Assembly: GCF_018918095.1 (NCBI RefSeq)
Contig: NZ_JAHLPV010000001.1
Coordinates: 216,896-280,895 of the forward strand
DNA from: Acetivibrio sp. MSJd-27
GTDB lineage: Bacteria > Bacillota > Clostridia > UMGS1840 > HGM11507
Direction of reading: 5' to 3'
DNA length: 64,000 nucleotides
In this document: positions 26,326 through 35,909 of the stretch, in pieces
Numbering within the stretch: the stretch's first letter is position 1
Layout: each line of letters begins with the position of its first letter
The notes under the pieces: model-generated
Seen by the model: only the letters and a program-made list of their open reading frames with translations
Databases searched by the model: none
Told to the model about the DNA's origin: nothing
Position numbers and translations under genes: made by a program

Positions 26326-28224
26326 TTACAGCGCCTGCGCCTGCCGCCGGAGCTCCTGCTCCGCTTTTTTCTTGGCGTCGTACAGGGCGAGCATTTTTTC
26401 CGTGGAATCCATGGATGTAAATTTTGGATTTTCCTTGGCTTCACTCAGAGCCAAATCAACCATTTTACCGTAGTTCTTTTTATAATAACGAAGCTGTTCT
26501 TCCGTCAATGGAGCTTGCTTTTCTTTTTCCAGGGTGATCTCTTTTTCTTTCTCCGGTAAACGGAACGCGTTTTTCACTATTTTTTGATATCCCTTGTCCG
26601 CTGCTTTCCACTTTATTTTTTCCGGATCCCCCATATCCCGAAGCGTCTTTTTCACATCATAGGGATCGGAATAATCGTCCGGTTTCTTTGTATCGGATTT
26701 CATTATTTTGGAAGGCGCGGTGAATCGTCCCGCCGTTTTCTCCGCAAACTGCATTGCCGCCTCGTCCAGCGATTTCTTATCTTTTACGGCATCGATAACG
26801 GTTTCATACAGATCGCTTACGACACCCTCTATATTCTCTTTCACATTTTCGGGAATCCGGTCATAAATTTTCTCAAACGTTTTGGTATATTTCGTGGACT
26901 GAAAAGGCAGCTGAAACAAAACCTTCGGGCTCAAGACCTTGCCGTAGACCGCTTCAAGAACTACGTTGGTCGCTTTGCCGGCCAGCGTCGCCCCAGGATG
27001 CTCCTCTTCCGCCCGCTCCCGGCGCTGCGCCCTGGCGTCCTCCACCTTTTTGACGCCGAACACGTCGTCCTCTGGATCATCCAGAAGGTTCCGAATACCC
27101 CTTTCCAAATCAAATCCTTTTTTGGTCAGTTGATTGAAGTAAGCCTCCCCCGATGTGGTGGCGCTCTGCTCCAGCTTGTCGGCACGATAGTCGTTGAGAG
27201 CGATTTTAGCGTCCGCTTCCGCCTGTCCCTGATAGCCGTGATTCATAACCCATTCCCGGTCATGGGAGGCTTTCACACCGGGGAGCTGTCCTCCTGCCGG
27301 CTCCTTTAAAAGACCCATTTTTTCCTCGATCTTTTGTTTTCTTTCAAATTCCTGATAATCTTTCTTTTTGAAAAACCGGTCCAGATGGTTATACATTTGG
27401 TTTACCGTTTTGGGATCCCACTGGGTCATATCGTCCACGTCAATATGATTCTTCTGAATATAAGTGTCGTATCCCTGCCGGTGCAATTCATCCGCAAACT
27501 CCTGCGCGGCGGCGGCGTCATCCCCAAAAAGGCGCTTTGCCATCCGCAGGGAGGCAGATTCCTGGGCGTATTTTTCGGCAAGCTGGGCATTCCTCAACTC
27601 TTTTTTCTGTTTTTCCGATTCCTGTCTTTCTTTGAAATGATTGATTTCTTCCTGTAAGGAACCAATGTTTCCAAGCTGTTTCAGCGTATTTCCTTGTTCA
27701 AATATATTTTTCCGGGAAGTGGGAACAGACGCATTTCCGACGATTTCAAATCCGTTGGACATGGTTCCCGTGTTCTTCGGCTGTGAAGGCGTATCGCTGC
27801 CGGCATTACTTGACGCTTCCCCATTCTCTCTATTCGGATTGGGAATCAGCTGTGTGTTGGGATATTTCGGGGGTGCGGCGGAAAGCGTTGTCCCCGGATA
27901 GGACGCAGGATCCTTTTTTGGGGCATTTTCGGAGGAAGGGCTGTCCAAAAAAAGCTTTTGATAAAACGGCGTCTCCTTTTTTTTCGGTCCGAAAGACGGA
28001 GAAGAGGTTTGGAAAGCAGACGCATTTCCCGCCGGGGATTCCGTGCGGACAGAGCTGCCGCCCTGGGCGGCGGCGCTTCGGTTCCTTTCCTCCTGCGCGG
28101 CTTCCTCCCCATAATATTCTTCCAGAAACTGATCAAAGCTCAGATTGGTTCTGCCTCCCCGCACGGTTTCATACTCCCGCAGGGCAATTTCTCTCTCTTT
28201 TTGTTTTCTCTGTTCTTCTGTCAT
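26326..28224 (-). CDS. Large helical phage protein, ejection-protein type (B)
   Basis: 632 residues from ATG 28224 (AAAGGAGG). Highly charged, mostly helical and coiled coil; no enzymatic motif. The first ~35 residues (REYETVRGGRTNLSFDQFLE) share a pattern Y-x(9)-LS-x3-F-x3-YG with the proteins starting at 32716 and 48434. Middle: a proline/serine-rich low-complexity stretch (~60-170), coiled coil (~185-300), then an amphipathic segment with GATLAGKATNVVLEAVYGKV near 430. Position after the head/neck genes and before baseplate genes, and the size, fit internal ejection proteins of podoviruses. Function is inferred from place and composition only. Confidence 0.55.
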   Translation of the reverse strand: MTEEQRKQKEREIALREYETVRGGRTNLSFDQFLEEYYGEEAAQEERNRSAAAQGGSSVRTESPAGNASAFQTSSPSFGPKKKETPFYQKLFLDSPSSENAPKKDPASYPGTTLSAAPPKYPNTQLIPNPNRENGEASSNAGSDTPSQPKNTGTMSNGFEIVGNASVPTSRKNIFEQGNTLKQLGNIGSLQEEINHFKERQESEKQKKELRNAQLAEKYAQESASLRMAKRLFGDDAAAAQEFADELHRQGYDTYIQKNHIDVDDMTQWDPKTVNQMYNHLDRFFKKKDYQEFERKQKIEEKMGLLKEPAGGQLPGVKASHDREWVMNHGYQGQAEADAKIALNDYRADKLEQSATTSGEAYFNQLTKKGFDLERGIRNLLDDPEDDVFGVKKVEDARAQRRERAEEEHPGATLAGKATNVVLEAVYGKVLSPKVLFQLPFQSTKYTKTFEKIYDRIPENVKENIEGVVSDLYETVIDAVKDKKSLDEAAMQFAEKTAGRFTAPSKIMKSDTKKPDDYSDPYDVKKTLRDMGDPEKIKWKAADKGYQKIVKNAFRLPEKEKEITLEKEKQAPLTEEQLRYYKKNYGKMVDLALSEAKENPKFTSMDSTEKMLALYDAKKKAEQELRRQAQAL

Positions 28225-28291
28225 AGAAACGGCCTCCTTTATGGTAAATATATTGATGACTTCCAATTATATGGGAATATTGGAAAATTTC

Positions 28292-28319
28292 TTGATTATT
28301 TCTTTTGTTGTGTTATAAT
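28292..28319 (+). promoter_or_regulatory. Sigma-A-type promoter for the plus-strand lipoprotein gene
   Basis: TTGATT at 28292-28297 and TATAAT at 28314-28319, 16-bp spacer, 69 bp before ATG 28388. Gives the lipoprotein transcription independent of the leftward phage late genes. Confidence 0.7.
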
Positions 28320-28387
28320 AATAAAGTCGAATTTTGAAGGAATATGTTTGAAAATAAAAAATTTATTTATGGTTAGGAGATTGTGAT

Positions 28388-29446
28388 ATGAAAAAAACAA
28401 AACAGATGATTTGTATGTTTCTTGCATGTTTGCTCCTTCCGCTGAGCGGCTGTACTTCTTCGGAAGATACCATTTCCGAGCTTCAGAGGGCGTCCTTTGT
28501 GATGGAGGAGCTTGAAAAGCTGCAGATGACTCAATTCAATATGGAATATCTGACAAATCTTCTCGACTTTTATACGGATGGATTTTCTATGCTGTCGGAT
28601 GAGCTGATAAAGCATGGCGCGGAACAAGCGCTTGCTACTGCAAAGGAAAACACGCAGTATCTGGAAGAGAGCCGGGAAAGCCTGGGTGCCATGCGGGAAA
28701 ACATTCGTCTGATGCATCTTCCCGGAATGGATGAAACCACGCTGGATGAAATTTTCAAAATATATGACAATCTCCTTTTGTCACTGAAAGATTATTTCAC
28801 AGCGCTTTATCGGAATGGGGAATATACAGATTTTCAGCAGCTTTCCAGCTATTATCTCGACGAGTATTTTCTGGAGCGCACCCGCGATCTTTGCGGACTC
28901 TATTATGACTCCTGTACCAAACACCTGGAAAATTATAAAGGAAGCTTCCTGAAAAAGCGGATTGCAGACGATTTTAAAAACGCAGCCCGCCTTTCCTCCT
29001 CCTTGTATCAGCTGACAAATCTGGCGATTGGCATACATGACTCGGTTTATGAGAATTACATATCGCTGACAGCCGCCGTGATTGAAAACTCCACTAGCAT
29101 CGTGCAGTATGCTAAGGAGGATCGCGACCGGCTGGATACCCTTTCCAAACAGCTGGATGAGTTTTCCGCCTCCGCCGCAGAATTTCAGAACACTGCCGCT
29201 GAAATTGACGTTGACCTCTCCGGGCTGGATGACACGATCGCCTCCCTTAAGAAAAGTCTGGAAGATATTTACCGGCTGAATGACGGCATTATGAATTATG
29301 AAAAATCAAAGGGTTCTGAAATTTATCTGGAGGCAATCGACACCGTATCGGAACTGGACAAAACGATAGCCGAAAATATCCGGCAATGCTCCGATTACAA
29401 TTGGAATGTCAAAAAATTTATGGGCCTTTACGGTCTGGAACAATAA
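28388..29446 (+). CDS. Prophage-borne helical lipoprotein 1
   Basis: 352 residues, AGGAGATTGTGAT site. Lipoprotein signal with lipobox LSGC (residues 18-21). The mature chain is helical with long heptad-like stretches (FVMEELEKLQMTQFNMEYLT; FSASAAEFQNTAAEIDVDLS). No known domain recognised. It lies on the strand opposite to the phage late genes, between the 5' end of the 632-aa gene and the second lipoprotein gene, with its own promoter. This is the arrangement of a lysogenic-conversion (moron) gene; a surface-exposed helical lipoprotein could block superinfection, but that is inference. Confidence 0.65.
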   Translation: MKKTKQMICMFLACLLLPLSGCTSSEDTISELQRASFVMEELEKLQMTQFNMEYLTNLLDFYTDGFSMLSDELIKHGAEQALATAKENTQYLEESRESLGAMRENIRLMHLPGMDETTLDEIFKIYDNLLLSLKDYFTALYRNGEYTDFQQLSSYYLDEYFLERTRDLCGLYYDSCTKHLENYKGSFLKKRIADDFKNAARLSSSLYQLTNLAIGIHDSVYENYISLTAAVIENSTSIVQYAKEDRDRLDTLSKQLDEFSASAAEFQNTAAEIDVDLSGLDDTIASLKKSLEDIYRLNDGIMNYEKSKGSEIYLEAIDTVSELDKTIAENIRQCSDYNWNVKKFMGLYGLEQ

Positions 29447-29505
29447 AAATTTTAAAAAGCACAAACCCCGCCGCTATTTTTTTACCGCGGCTGAAAAGGA
29501 GAGAC

Positions 29506-30597
29506 ATGATGAAAAAAAATTTACGGCGGCTGATTCCGCTCTTTGTTGCATGCACGGTTCTTTTCGGAGGCTGTACCTCCCCGCAGAAAGCGGAAAAACA
29601 GCTTATTTTGGATTTGAAAAGCGCGGCTTCCCTGCTGCAGTTCTCCGGCGAAACAATGGCAGCCCGATACCGTATGCACGTATCGGCAAACAACGCTTCC
29701 CTCTTAAGCGCCCAAACGGTTATGACCGAAGAAAACTTTCAGAAACAAGTGAAAAGCGGCAAGGAATACCTCGTGAAGAACGCGGAAATCCTGCTCGGCA
29801 TTCAGGAGCAAACCCTGCCCAACGCAATTATTTACATCACCAGCCTGCCCTCCCTCGGCGTTACGCAGCAGCATCTTGACGCCATGTTTGAGAACTACCG
29901 GACGGCGAATGTCTCCTTCTCCACCTGCTTCAGCAAAGCGGAGAAGAGCGGCACCAAAACCAGCTTCAAGGAGTTGGAGCCCACCCTCAAGGAGGGGCAG
30001 GAAGCCCTGAAAAAAGCGGATGAAACCATCCAAAAGCTTCAGTCGGCTTTAAGTCAGTTTATCACGGATTACAACAAGGATTCAGGTGATTTGGGCTGGA
30101 AGATAGCCATGAAATCCAACCTTTCTTCTGTTGAACAGGCGCAGGCTTCCAACCGGGTTCTCACACGCTGTTTCGAGCTCACCGACTTAACGATTTCGCT
30201 TTCGGATTTCTACAGCCAGTTTTCCAGAACCATCTTCAGCCAGAATCAGGCGAATGGTTTTCCTTCCTCCGCGATCAGCGAAAACCGGACGCTTCTCCGT
30301 TCCATTTCCCAGAAGCTGGAGGAATGGAAAACAAGCGGGGAGGAGGTCAAACAGAACGCGGACTTGCTTGGTCTGGATTCCGCCGCTTATACCAAAGTCC
30401 TGAGTGAAATGCAGACGGCTGTGCAGAAAGCGGACGCCGCGCTTTCGGCGATGGAAACGAAGAACGCCAGCCAGCTGTCCTCTTCGGTATCGGCGTTTGA
30501 AAAGGCATACGAAAACCTGTCCGCCTCCCAAAATGAGCTTGCCACGCTTATCCATACCTGCTCAAAACAATTGCTGGATCACTTCAGCAATCCGTAA
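29506..30597 (+). CDS. Prophage-borne helical lipoprotein 2
   Basis: 363 residues from ATG 29506 (AAAAGGAGAGAC). Lipobox FGGC (MMKKNLRRLIPLFVACTVLF signal). The mature part is a long helical chain with the same general plan as lipoprotein 1 (YLVKNAEILLGIQEQTLPNA, LTDLTISLSDFYSQFSRTIF); both likely derive from one family though identity is low by eye. Separated from lipoprotein 1 by 59 bp without a clear terminator, so probably cotranscribed. Its 3' end converges on the 3' end of the 666-aa helical phage gene. Confidence 0.65.
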   Translation: MMKKNLRRLIPLFVACTVLFGGCTSPQKAEKQLILDLKSAASLLQFSGETMAARYRMHVSANNASLLSAQTVMTEENFQKQVKSGKEYLVKNAEILLGIQEQTLPNAIIYITSLPSLGVTQQHLDAMFENYRTANVSFSTCFSKAEKSGTKTSFKELEPTLKEGQEALKKADETIQKLQSALSQFITDYNKDSGDLGWKIAMKSNLSSVEQAQASNRVLTRCFELTDLTISLSDFYSQFSRTIFSQNQANGFPSSAISENRTLLRSISQKLEEWKTSGEEVKQNADLLGLDSAAYTKVLSEMQTAVQKADAALSAMETKNASQLSSSVSAFEKAYENLSASQNELATLIHTCSKQLLDHFSNP

Positions 30598-30602
30598 TCT
30601 CT

Positions 30603-30632
30603 TGCGGTTGCCCTTTCGGCAGCCGCTTTTCA
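30603..30632 (+). terminator. Terminator after lipoprotein 2
   Basis: GCGGTTGCC-CTTTC-GGCAGCCGC followed by TTTTC, 6 bp after the stop. Confidence 0.75.
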
Positions 30633-30715
30633 TAATTACGGTTTGGGTTCGGGACGATGCCCACATCGACCCGTTCCCCTTTGTTCTTTGCGCTCTGTTC
30701 TCTGTCCTTCGTTCC

Positions 30716-32716
30716 CTACCTCTGCCCTTCCACAAATCTCTGGAAAGAGGTCAAAACCTGGTTTCTGCGCTGCTCCTCCAACATTCTTTGCTCCTTCCGG
30801 CCTGTCATCTGAAAGGCAGGGCTGTTCCGCAATTTTTCAAGCTCCTGTTCCAACACGCCGTACAGCTCGGTAAGCTGATCCCGCGTATACATTCCCTTAT
30901 CCAGCTCTGACAGCGGCGCTTCCCCCTCGTTCTTTTTCGATTGGTTCACGCGCTGGTTATAAGCCTCCGCCTTCTCCCGAAACTGCCGGTCGGTCACTTC
31001 CTTGGATTCCTGTTCCTGCAATGCCTTCGTCCGAAGCAGCTCCGCCCCGGACTTGCGCTGCGGCAGGCTGAAATCCTCTTTTATGGTTTCCCCCGCCCAG
31101 TCTATGGCAGCGCCAACATTCTTTTGCGTCCGTTTCTTTGGCGATTCCAATGCCCATTTCCCCAGCACATCGCGCCCTATTAGAGCGCGTTCAAGCTGCT
31201 CCGGTGCAAGCGCTTCCCCTATTTTAAGAGAGCCTCCGACCGTATCCAATACTTTTCCGGTTCCCAAATCAAACAGGGTTCCCGTCACGGTATCCCTTGA
31301 AGCTTCCCAGCCGTTTTTTTCATCCATCTTATAATCCGAAATATTTTCAACCGCGTTATCCAAAGCCGTGGCGGCGGGAGCAAGCGCTCCGGCACTGCGT
31401 ATCACGGCAACATTTGCAATGTCTCCAATGGCCGATCCAACGCCGGAAACAACCGGATTCGCCATCCGGCGGATTTCGCTGTATGTATAATCGCTGGCCT
31501 TTGGATAGCCTTTCTCCGCCCAGCCCTCCTTATTATTCACATACCCTATTGCGTCCGGCGCCCCCTCCAAAAAACTGTTTAGACCGGAATAAAGAAAGTT
31601 CAGCGCCGGATTGGCGGTCCGCGCGACCGAATAGAGCGCGTTCCGATAGTACTTCGCCATCTCGGATTTCTCGTCGTCTTCCCTGGCGGCCGTGTTGATC
31701 AGGTTTTCATAGGTTCCGAAGTTATCCTTGATTCCCTGCTTGAAATCTTCGTTTAAATATTGCTCCGCGTTTTTGATATTGACATTCATGAAGTCCGGCA
31801 TCGTGCCCTCAAACATCTCGCCCAAACTGGCGCGGTAAGCCGCGTCTGCCGCCTCATGCTCCTCCTTCTTCTGTTTTGCCTGTGCTTTCTGGTTGTCCTG
31901 AGACTGCCGGTTTGCCATACTGGATACCATCATGTTCCGCATCTGGTCAAAATTCAGTTTTTTCTGCGTTTTCTCCTCATCAATATTCAGCCTTTCGTCA
32001 TATACCTTCTGATTAAAGTGGCTATCCTTCAGATATTCCATTGCATACGCCTGTTTCTCCGGCTCTCCCGGAAACAGGTATTCAGCCGCCTTTTCGGCGG
32101 GTGTTTTTTCCCGATAGCCATCCCAAAAAGCGTCCTCTTTTGCTTGCAGGCGATTGTGATAAGCGTTTGCTTTTTCGATGTTGTTTTTTTCAATCACCTT
32201 CTGCGAAGCCTGCGCCTCTTTTGCTTTCTGATACGGCGCCCCGAGGAGCTTGTCCAAATCAAGCTTGACATATTCCGTGCCCAGTTCGCGGCTACGCTCC
32301 ATCTCCCGGTTCGCCAGCCGCTCTTCCATGCTGATTTCGCTTCCGCGGTTCGGTTTCTCCTCCCCGCGTGGGCTTGTCCACGTTTTTGTGTAAGGGAGCT
32401 GGAAAGGATCCTTTATGCTTGTCCCGCCAAGCTGCGGCTTGTTTCTGGAATCGCCGGTTTGGTACGTGCCTGCAGTGCGGCCGCCGGAAACGCTTCGGGA
32501 AACGCCCGCTCCTCCGGAGCTGCCTCCCCCGCCGAAATTTTTTCCGATTCCGGAAATCCCCTGCGTCGTTGACATCGTTGCCGTGTCCGCCCCTTTCTGA
32601 TACTCCGGCGGAAGATCCAAGCCATATTTTTTGGCAAAATCTTTCGGGGATATGCCCGGATTCTGTTTTAACTCCTCTGCGTATTCCTCGTCAAATAATT
32701 GTTTTTCACTTTTCAT
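30716..32716 (-). CDS. Large helical phage protein, ejection-protein type (C)
   Basis: 666 residues, AAAAGGAGG site. N-terminus DEEYAEELKQNPGISPKDFA shares the short N-terminal pattern with the genes starting at 28224 and 48434. Glycine/serine-rich stretch at 50-75 (IGKNFGGGGSSGGAGVSRS), then charged coiled coils (~160-290) and, near 385-480, hydrophobic/glycine-rich segments (NPVVSGVGSAIGDIANVAVI, SAGALAPAATALDNAV) that could enter or cross a membrane. The ending is again coiled coil. Size, place and composition suit a virion protein ejected with DNA; no enzymatic motif seen. Confidence 0.55.
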   Translation of the reverse strand: MKSEKQLFDEEYAEELKQNPGISPKDFAKKYGLDLPPEYQKGADTATMSTTQGISGIGKNFGGGGSSGGAGVSRSVSGGRTAGTYQTGDSRNKPQLGGTSIKDPFQLPYTKTWTSPRGEEKPNRGSEISMEERLANREMERSRELGTEYVKLDLDKLLGAPYQKAKEAQASQKVIEKNNIEKANAYHNRLQAKEDAFWDGYREKTPAEKAAEYLFPGEPEKQAYAMEYLKDSHFNQKVYDERLNIDEEKTQKKLNFDQMRNMMVSSMANRQSQDNQKAQAKQKKEEHEAADAAYRASLGEMFEGTMPDFMNVNIKNAEQYLNEDFKQGIKDNFGTYENLINTAAREDDEKSEMAKYYRNALYSVARTANPALNFLYSGLNSFLEGAPDAIGYVNNKEGWAEKGYPKASDYTYSEIRRMANPVVSGVGSAIGDIANVAVIRSAGALAPAATALDNAVENISDYKMDEKNGWEASRDTVTGTLFDLGTGKVLDTVGGSLKIGEALAPEQLERALIGRDVLGKWALESPKKRTQKNVGAAIDWAGETIKEDFSLPQRKSGAELLRTKALQEQESKEVTDRQFREKAEAYNQRVNQSKKNEGEAPLSELDKGMYTRDQLTELYGVLEQELEKLRNSPAFQMTGRKEQRMLEEQRRNQVLTSFQRFVEGQR

Positions 32717-32943
32717 GGGTACCTACCTCCTTTTTTGTATATTTCGTAGGGCGCTCCGCTTTGTTTGGGATGAAATCTCCTCAGAAAATAGAATTAATAT
32801 TACAATTTTATCAGATATTATCCGATTAATTTCCAATATACTCATCCTTAATTTGTTTGCATTCTGTTTATTTCAGAAATCTCTCCCGCGCCATTCCGTT
32901 TTTCCTGCGTTCGCCCGTTGTTGCCCCTGTTATCCAGTTCGTT

Positions 32944-33180
32944 TCCACAACCTGTCATTCTAAGCGAAGGGAAGTATCTCATTTCCTTCTCGTACCGTAG
33001 GGGCGGATATTCCGGCGGTTTCGTTGTAGGGGAGGGGTTCCATCCCCTCCCGTCGTAGGGGCGAACTGCGTTCGCCCGCCTTCCCTATCGTTTTCCGCAA
33101 TCTGTCATTCTGAGCACTGCGAAGAATCTCATAGCCATCTCGTATCGTAGGGGCGGATATCATCCGCCCGCATATTTCAC
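32944..33180. repeat. Cluster of REP-like short palindromes (left junction of the duplicated cassette)
   Basis: Contains several units: GTAGGGGCGGATATTCCGG, GTAGGGGAGGGGTTCCATCC, GTAGGGGCGAACTGCGTTCG, GTAGGGGCGGATATCATCCG, each an inverted repeat of ~10 bp arms, plus arms of the TGTCATTCTGAGC...GAATCTCA element. The rest of 32717-33338 shows no gene. Confidence 0.85.
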
Positions 33181-33338
33181 ATATTTCCCCGCCTGATTTC
33201 CTGTGAATTTCGTCCGCAACCGTTTTCGACATTTTCCAATTATTTTGGTTGATTTATATTCTCGTTCTGATGATTTTTGAACTTTTTTATGATTTTTGCC
33301 CTTGTTTTGTCAATCTTCCTCGAATAATATCGAAATGA

Positions 33339-33367
33339 TTGAAATATTTTACTTTTTATTCTAAAAT
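33339..33367 (+). promoter_or_regulatory. Sigma-A-type promoter of secreted gene 1
   Basis: TTGAAA at 33339-33344, 17-bp spacer, TAAAAT at 33362-33367. The same promoter is found with one spacer change in front of the second copy at 35805. Confidence 0.7.
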
Positions 33368-33442
33368 AGGTTTGACGTTACGTTATATTCTTCTAAAAGA
33401 GAAAAAAATTACAAATTATTTCAATGTTTTTCGGAGGGAATT

Positions 33443-34222
33443 ATGAAATCTTTTCAGAATACAAAAATAGCAAAACTTGCTGCCATCGGGGCGGCAATTT
33501 CTCTGTTCAGCGGCGCAGTGGGCTATGCGGCGGGCGAATGGGAAAACATTTGGGTGCAGTTTGACAGCGTCAATCTGAAGGTGAACGGACAGAACGTAAC
33601 CTCCTCCAACCTTTTATACAATGACCGCACTTATGTTCCCCTCCGGGCTTGTGCGGAAATGCTTGGGAGTACGGTAGGCTGGGATCAGAATACAAATACG
33701 GCGAGTATTCTTGCAAATACAACCGATTCTGCGGAATTATCAAAAGCTATTAAAGATATGAACACCGTAGGTATTTTAATTGAAAAACTTGATAAAATTT
33801 ATCTATTAGGATATGATTTGTATAATAGCTATATATTTTGTGTAGAATATTCAAATGATATAGTAGCTGATTTTGCAAACAGAGAAGACTCTTACAGCAA
33901 AAGTATAGAATACTTTAATACTGCAATCGATGATTATAATAATTACATTAATTTTATTGATGGCATTGTAAATGGTGGAAAGAATATAAATATAGACCTA
34001 TCAAAAACCTTAGAAGCAATGACACTTTATGGCGAAAGTATTGATGATCTGAAAAGTGCTTTTACAAAATTAAGAGATTATGATAATAACAATAATGAAA
34101 ATAATTTTAATCAAGCAGAAAAATTATGGGAATCGGCAGTTCAAAAGATATATAGTGGTGACACAATCATTAAAGAATATCGAAATTTGCTCTATGACTA
34201 TATGCAAAAATATTCAAAATAA
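33443..34222 (+). CDS. Secreted copper-amine-oxidase-N-like domain protein with helical tail, copy 1
   Basis: 259 residues, GGAGG site. Residues 1-29 are a signal peptide (IAKLAAIGAAISLFSGAVGY-AAG). Residues 30-95 match the copper amine oxidase N-terminal (stalk/surface) domain: VNLKVNGQNVTSSNLLYNDR, TYVPLRACAEMLGSTVGWDQ. From ~95 on, AT-rich helical tail. The first 95 residues are almost identical to the gene at 35910; the tails are related but far more divergent. Convergent with the leftward gene at 34247 (24 bp apart). Expected outside the membrane. The arrangement suggests a partner of the convergent virion-like protein; this is inference. Confidence 0.75.
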   Translation: MKSFQNTKIAKLAAIGAAISLFSGAVGYAAGEWENIWVQFDSVNLKVNGQNVTSSNLLYNDRTYVPLRACAEMLGSTVGWDQNTNTASILANTTDSAELSKAIKDMNTVGILIEKLDKIYLLGYDLYNSYIFCVEYSNDIVADFANREDSYSKSIEYFNTAIDDYNNYINFIDGIVNGGKNINIDLSKTLEAMTLYGESIDDLKSAFTKLRDYDNNNNENNFNQAEKLWESAVQKIYSGDTIIKEYRNLLYDYMQKYSK

Positions 34223-34223
34223 T

Positions 34224-34250
34224 TTAAGTGTGGTTTACCGCACTTTTTAA
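34224..34250. terminator. Terminator between convergent genes, copy 1
   Basis: AAGTGTGGT-TT-ACCGCACTT followed by TTT, lies between the convergent stops at 34222 and 34247. Confidence 0.7.
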
Positions 34251-35446
34251 TTTCCTTTATTTTTATTATAATCAATTATTTTTTTCTCTTTTTCTGTTTC
34301 CTCATTAATTCTTTGAGTATTTGTTTTCCGTGTTTGTTCACCTTGTGCTTCAGTAACTTTAATTTCTCGACCGGTATTTGCATCAACCAGTTTTAAGTCA
34401 TATCCGAATTGTGCCGCCATTCTCTGCAATTCGAGATATGCTTTTTTCTGATCCTCAGCCATCGTATTCCAATGCTTCAGATTGATGGTATAAACCTCGT
34501 GCTCTCGATCCAATTGTTTCTGAATGTTGCTGTTGAGCATGTCAGCCAGCTTAAATGCCAAATCTCTGTTATATTGCTGTTCTGCGGTGAGGGCTTTTAC
34601 TTTTTCCAATCCAACCTGCAAAAGCTGTTCCGCTTCCTTCATTCTTCCCTCGGCAATCAATTTATCCGCTTCCATGCGTGCCTGCATGATGGTTTCATTT
34701 TTGGCGATTTCCAGTTCATTGCGCTCCGCCATCAGTGCGCTCTGCATCATCAAATTTTCCTGCCGTGACAGACCGCCTGCAGCGGAAAGACCATAATTGG
34801 CGATTCGCTCTTTAAAAGCGGGTAAATCCTCCTGATAGAATTTCTGGTATATCGCAGTGATGTTTTTGTCCGCGTCCGCCTGGGCTTTGTATTCGTTATA
34901 GCGATATTGCGACTCTGCCATATCTTCATATGCGCCCGACATTTTTCTGATATTCTCAGATACCTTATCAAATTCTTTGCCTGCATTGCTATTGTTTTCG
35001 GCAATCGCTTCATAGATATTGCGGAAATTTTCATATGGATTGTCCGACATCCCGGCAAGTCCGGAACCGCCATTTTCAGAATTGTTTTGACCGTTCCCCG
35101 TATTCCCCGTACCGAATCCATTTTCTATTTTCTGCTCCCTCAGCCGGCGGTAGGTTTCCGCAAGTTCTTTATCCCCCGCCTGTTCCGCTTCATTGATCAA
35201 TGCCTGCAAATCTGAGTTTCTCAGAAATTCTTCCTTCTGATTATGCAGAGCCTCATAAATCTGCGCCATCTCCATATCGCCGCTTTCCTGCGCCGCCTGT
35301 GCCAAAGCAGTGAAATCACTGTTGGCAAAGAGGCTCAGTTTCTGATTGCGTAAATTCTGATATAATTGGATTTCACCTTGATCGCCATCTTTTTCGGCAG
35401 GAGCAAGCCCCTGCCCTACGGTTTTGGTTCGGGACGATGTGGGCAT
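34247..35446 (-). pseudogene. Truncated duplicate of the 856-aa helical phage gene, with a diverged tail
   Basis: From about 35388 down, the sequence matches the last ~380 residues of the gene at 36714-39284 (QGEIQLYQNLRNQKLSLFAN; NPYENFRNIYEAIAENNSNA; GLSAAGGLSRQENLMMQSAL). The first ~20 codons of the open frame are not homologous; they are REP-like repeat DNA, so the 5' part of the gene is missing. Identity is near complete up to MKEAEQ, then the last ~125 residues diverge strongly (LLQVGLEKVKALTAEQQYNR versus VYQLTIERAKAIAQEQQNNM). The frame is intact and has no stop. It could be silent donor DNA for tail exchange, or a translated fragment if it has a start. Confidence 0.75.
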
Positions 35447-35645
35447 CGTCCCCTACAATGCATTTTCCGGTGTTTCCATTGTAGGGGAGGGGTTCCATCC
35501 CCTCCCGTCGTAGGGGCGAACTGCGTTCGCCCGTTGCCGCCCCTGTTATCCAGATCGTTTCCGCAACCTGTCATTCTGAGCGCCGCGAAGAATCTCATAG
35601 CCATCTCGTATCGTAGGGGCGGATATCATCCGCCCGTATATTTCA
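35395..35645. repeat. Cluster of REP-like palindromes at the junction of the tandem duplication
   Basis: Units GGGACGATGTGGGCATCGTC, GTAGGGGAGGGGTTCCATCC, GTAGGGGCGAACTGCGTTCG and GTAGGGGCGGATATCATCCG with a TGTCATTCTGAGC...GAATCTCA arm. Order matches the cluster at 32944-33180, so repeat and cassette were duplicated together. Confidence 0.85.
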
Positions 35646-35804
35646 CATATTTCCCCCGCCTGATTTCCTGTGAATTTCATCTGCAACCGTTTTCGACATT
35701 TTCCAATTATTTTAGTTTATTTATATTATTATTCTGATATTTTTGGATTATTTTATGATTTTTGCCCTTGTTTTGTCAATCTTCCTCGAATAATATCGAA
35801 ACGA

Positions 35805-35833
35805 TTGAAATATTTTACTGTTTATTCTAAAAT
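35805..35833 (+). promoter_or_regulatory. Sigma-A-type promoter of secreted gene 2
   Basis: TTGAAA 35805-35810, 17-bp spacer, TAAAAT 35828-35833; duplicated from or into 33339. The leader after the -10 box differs from copy 1. Confidence 0.7.
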
Positions 35834-35909
35834 GAAAATACAAAACGACATATTATTCCACATCAGAATGATATTGTAAAAGAAAGAAATTTTTTATACG
35901 GAGGGAATT

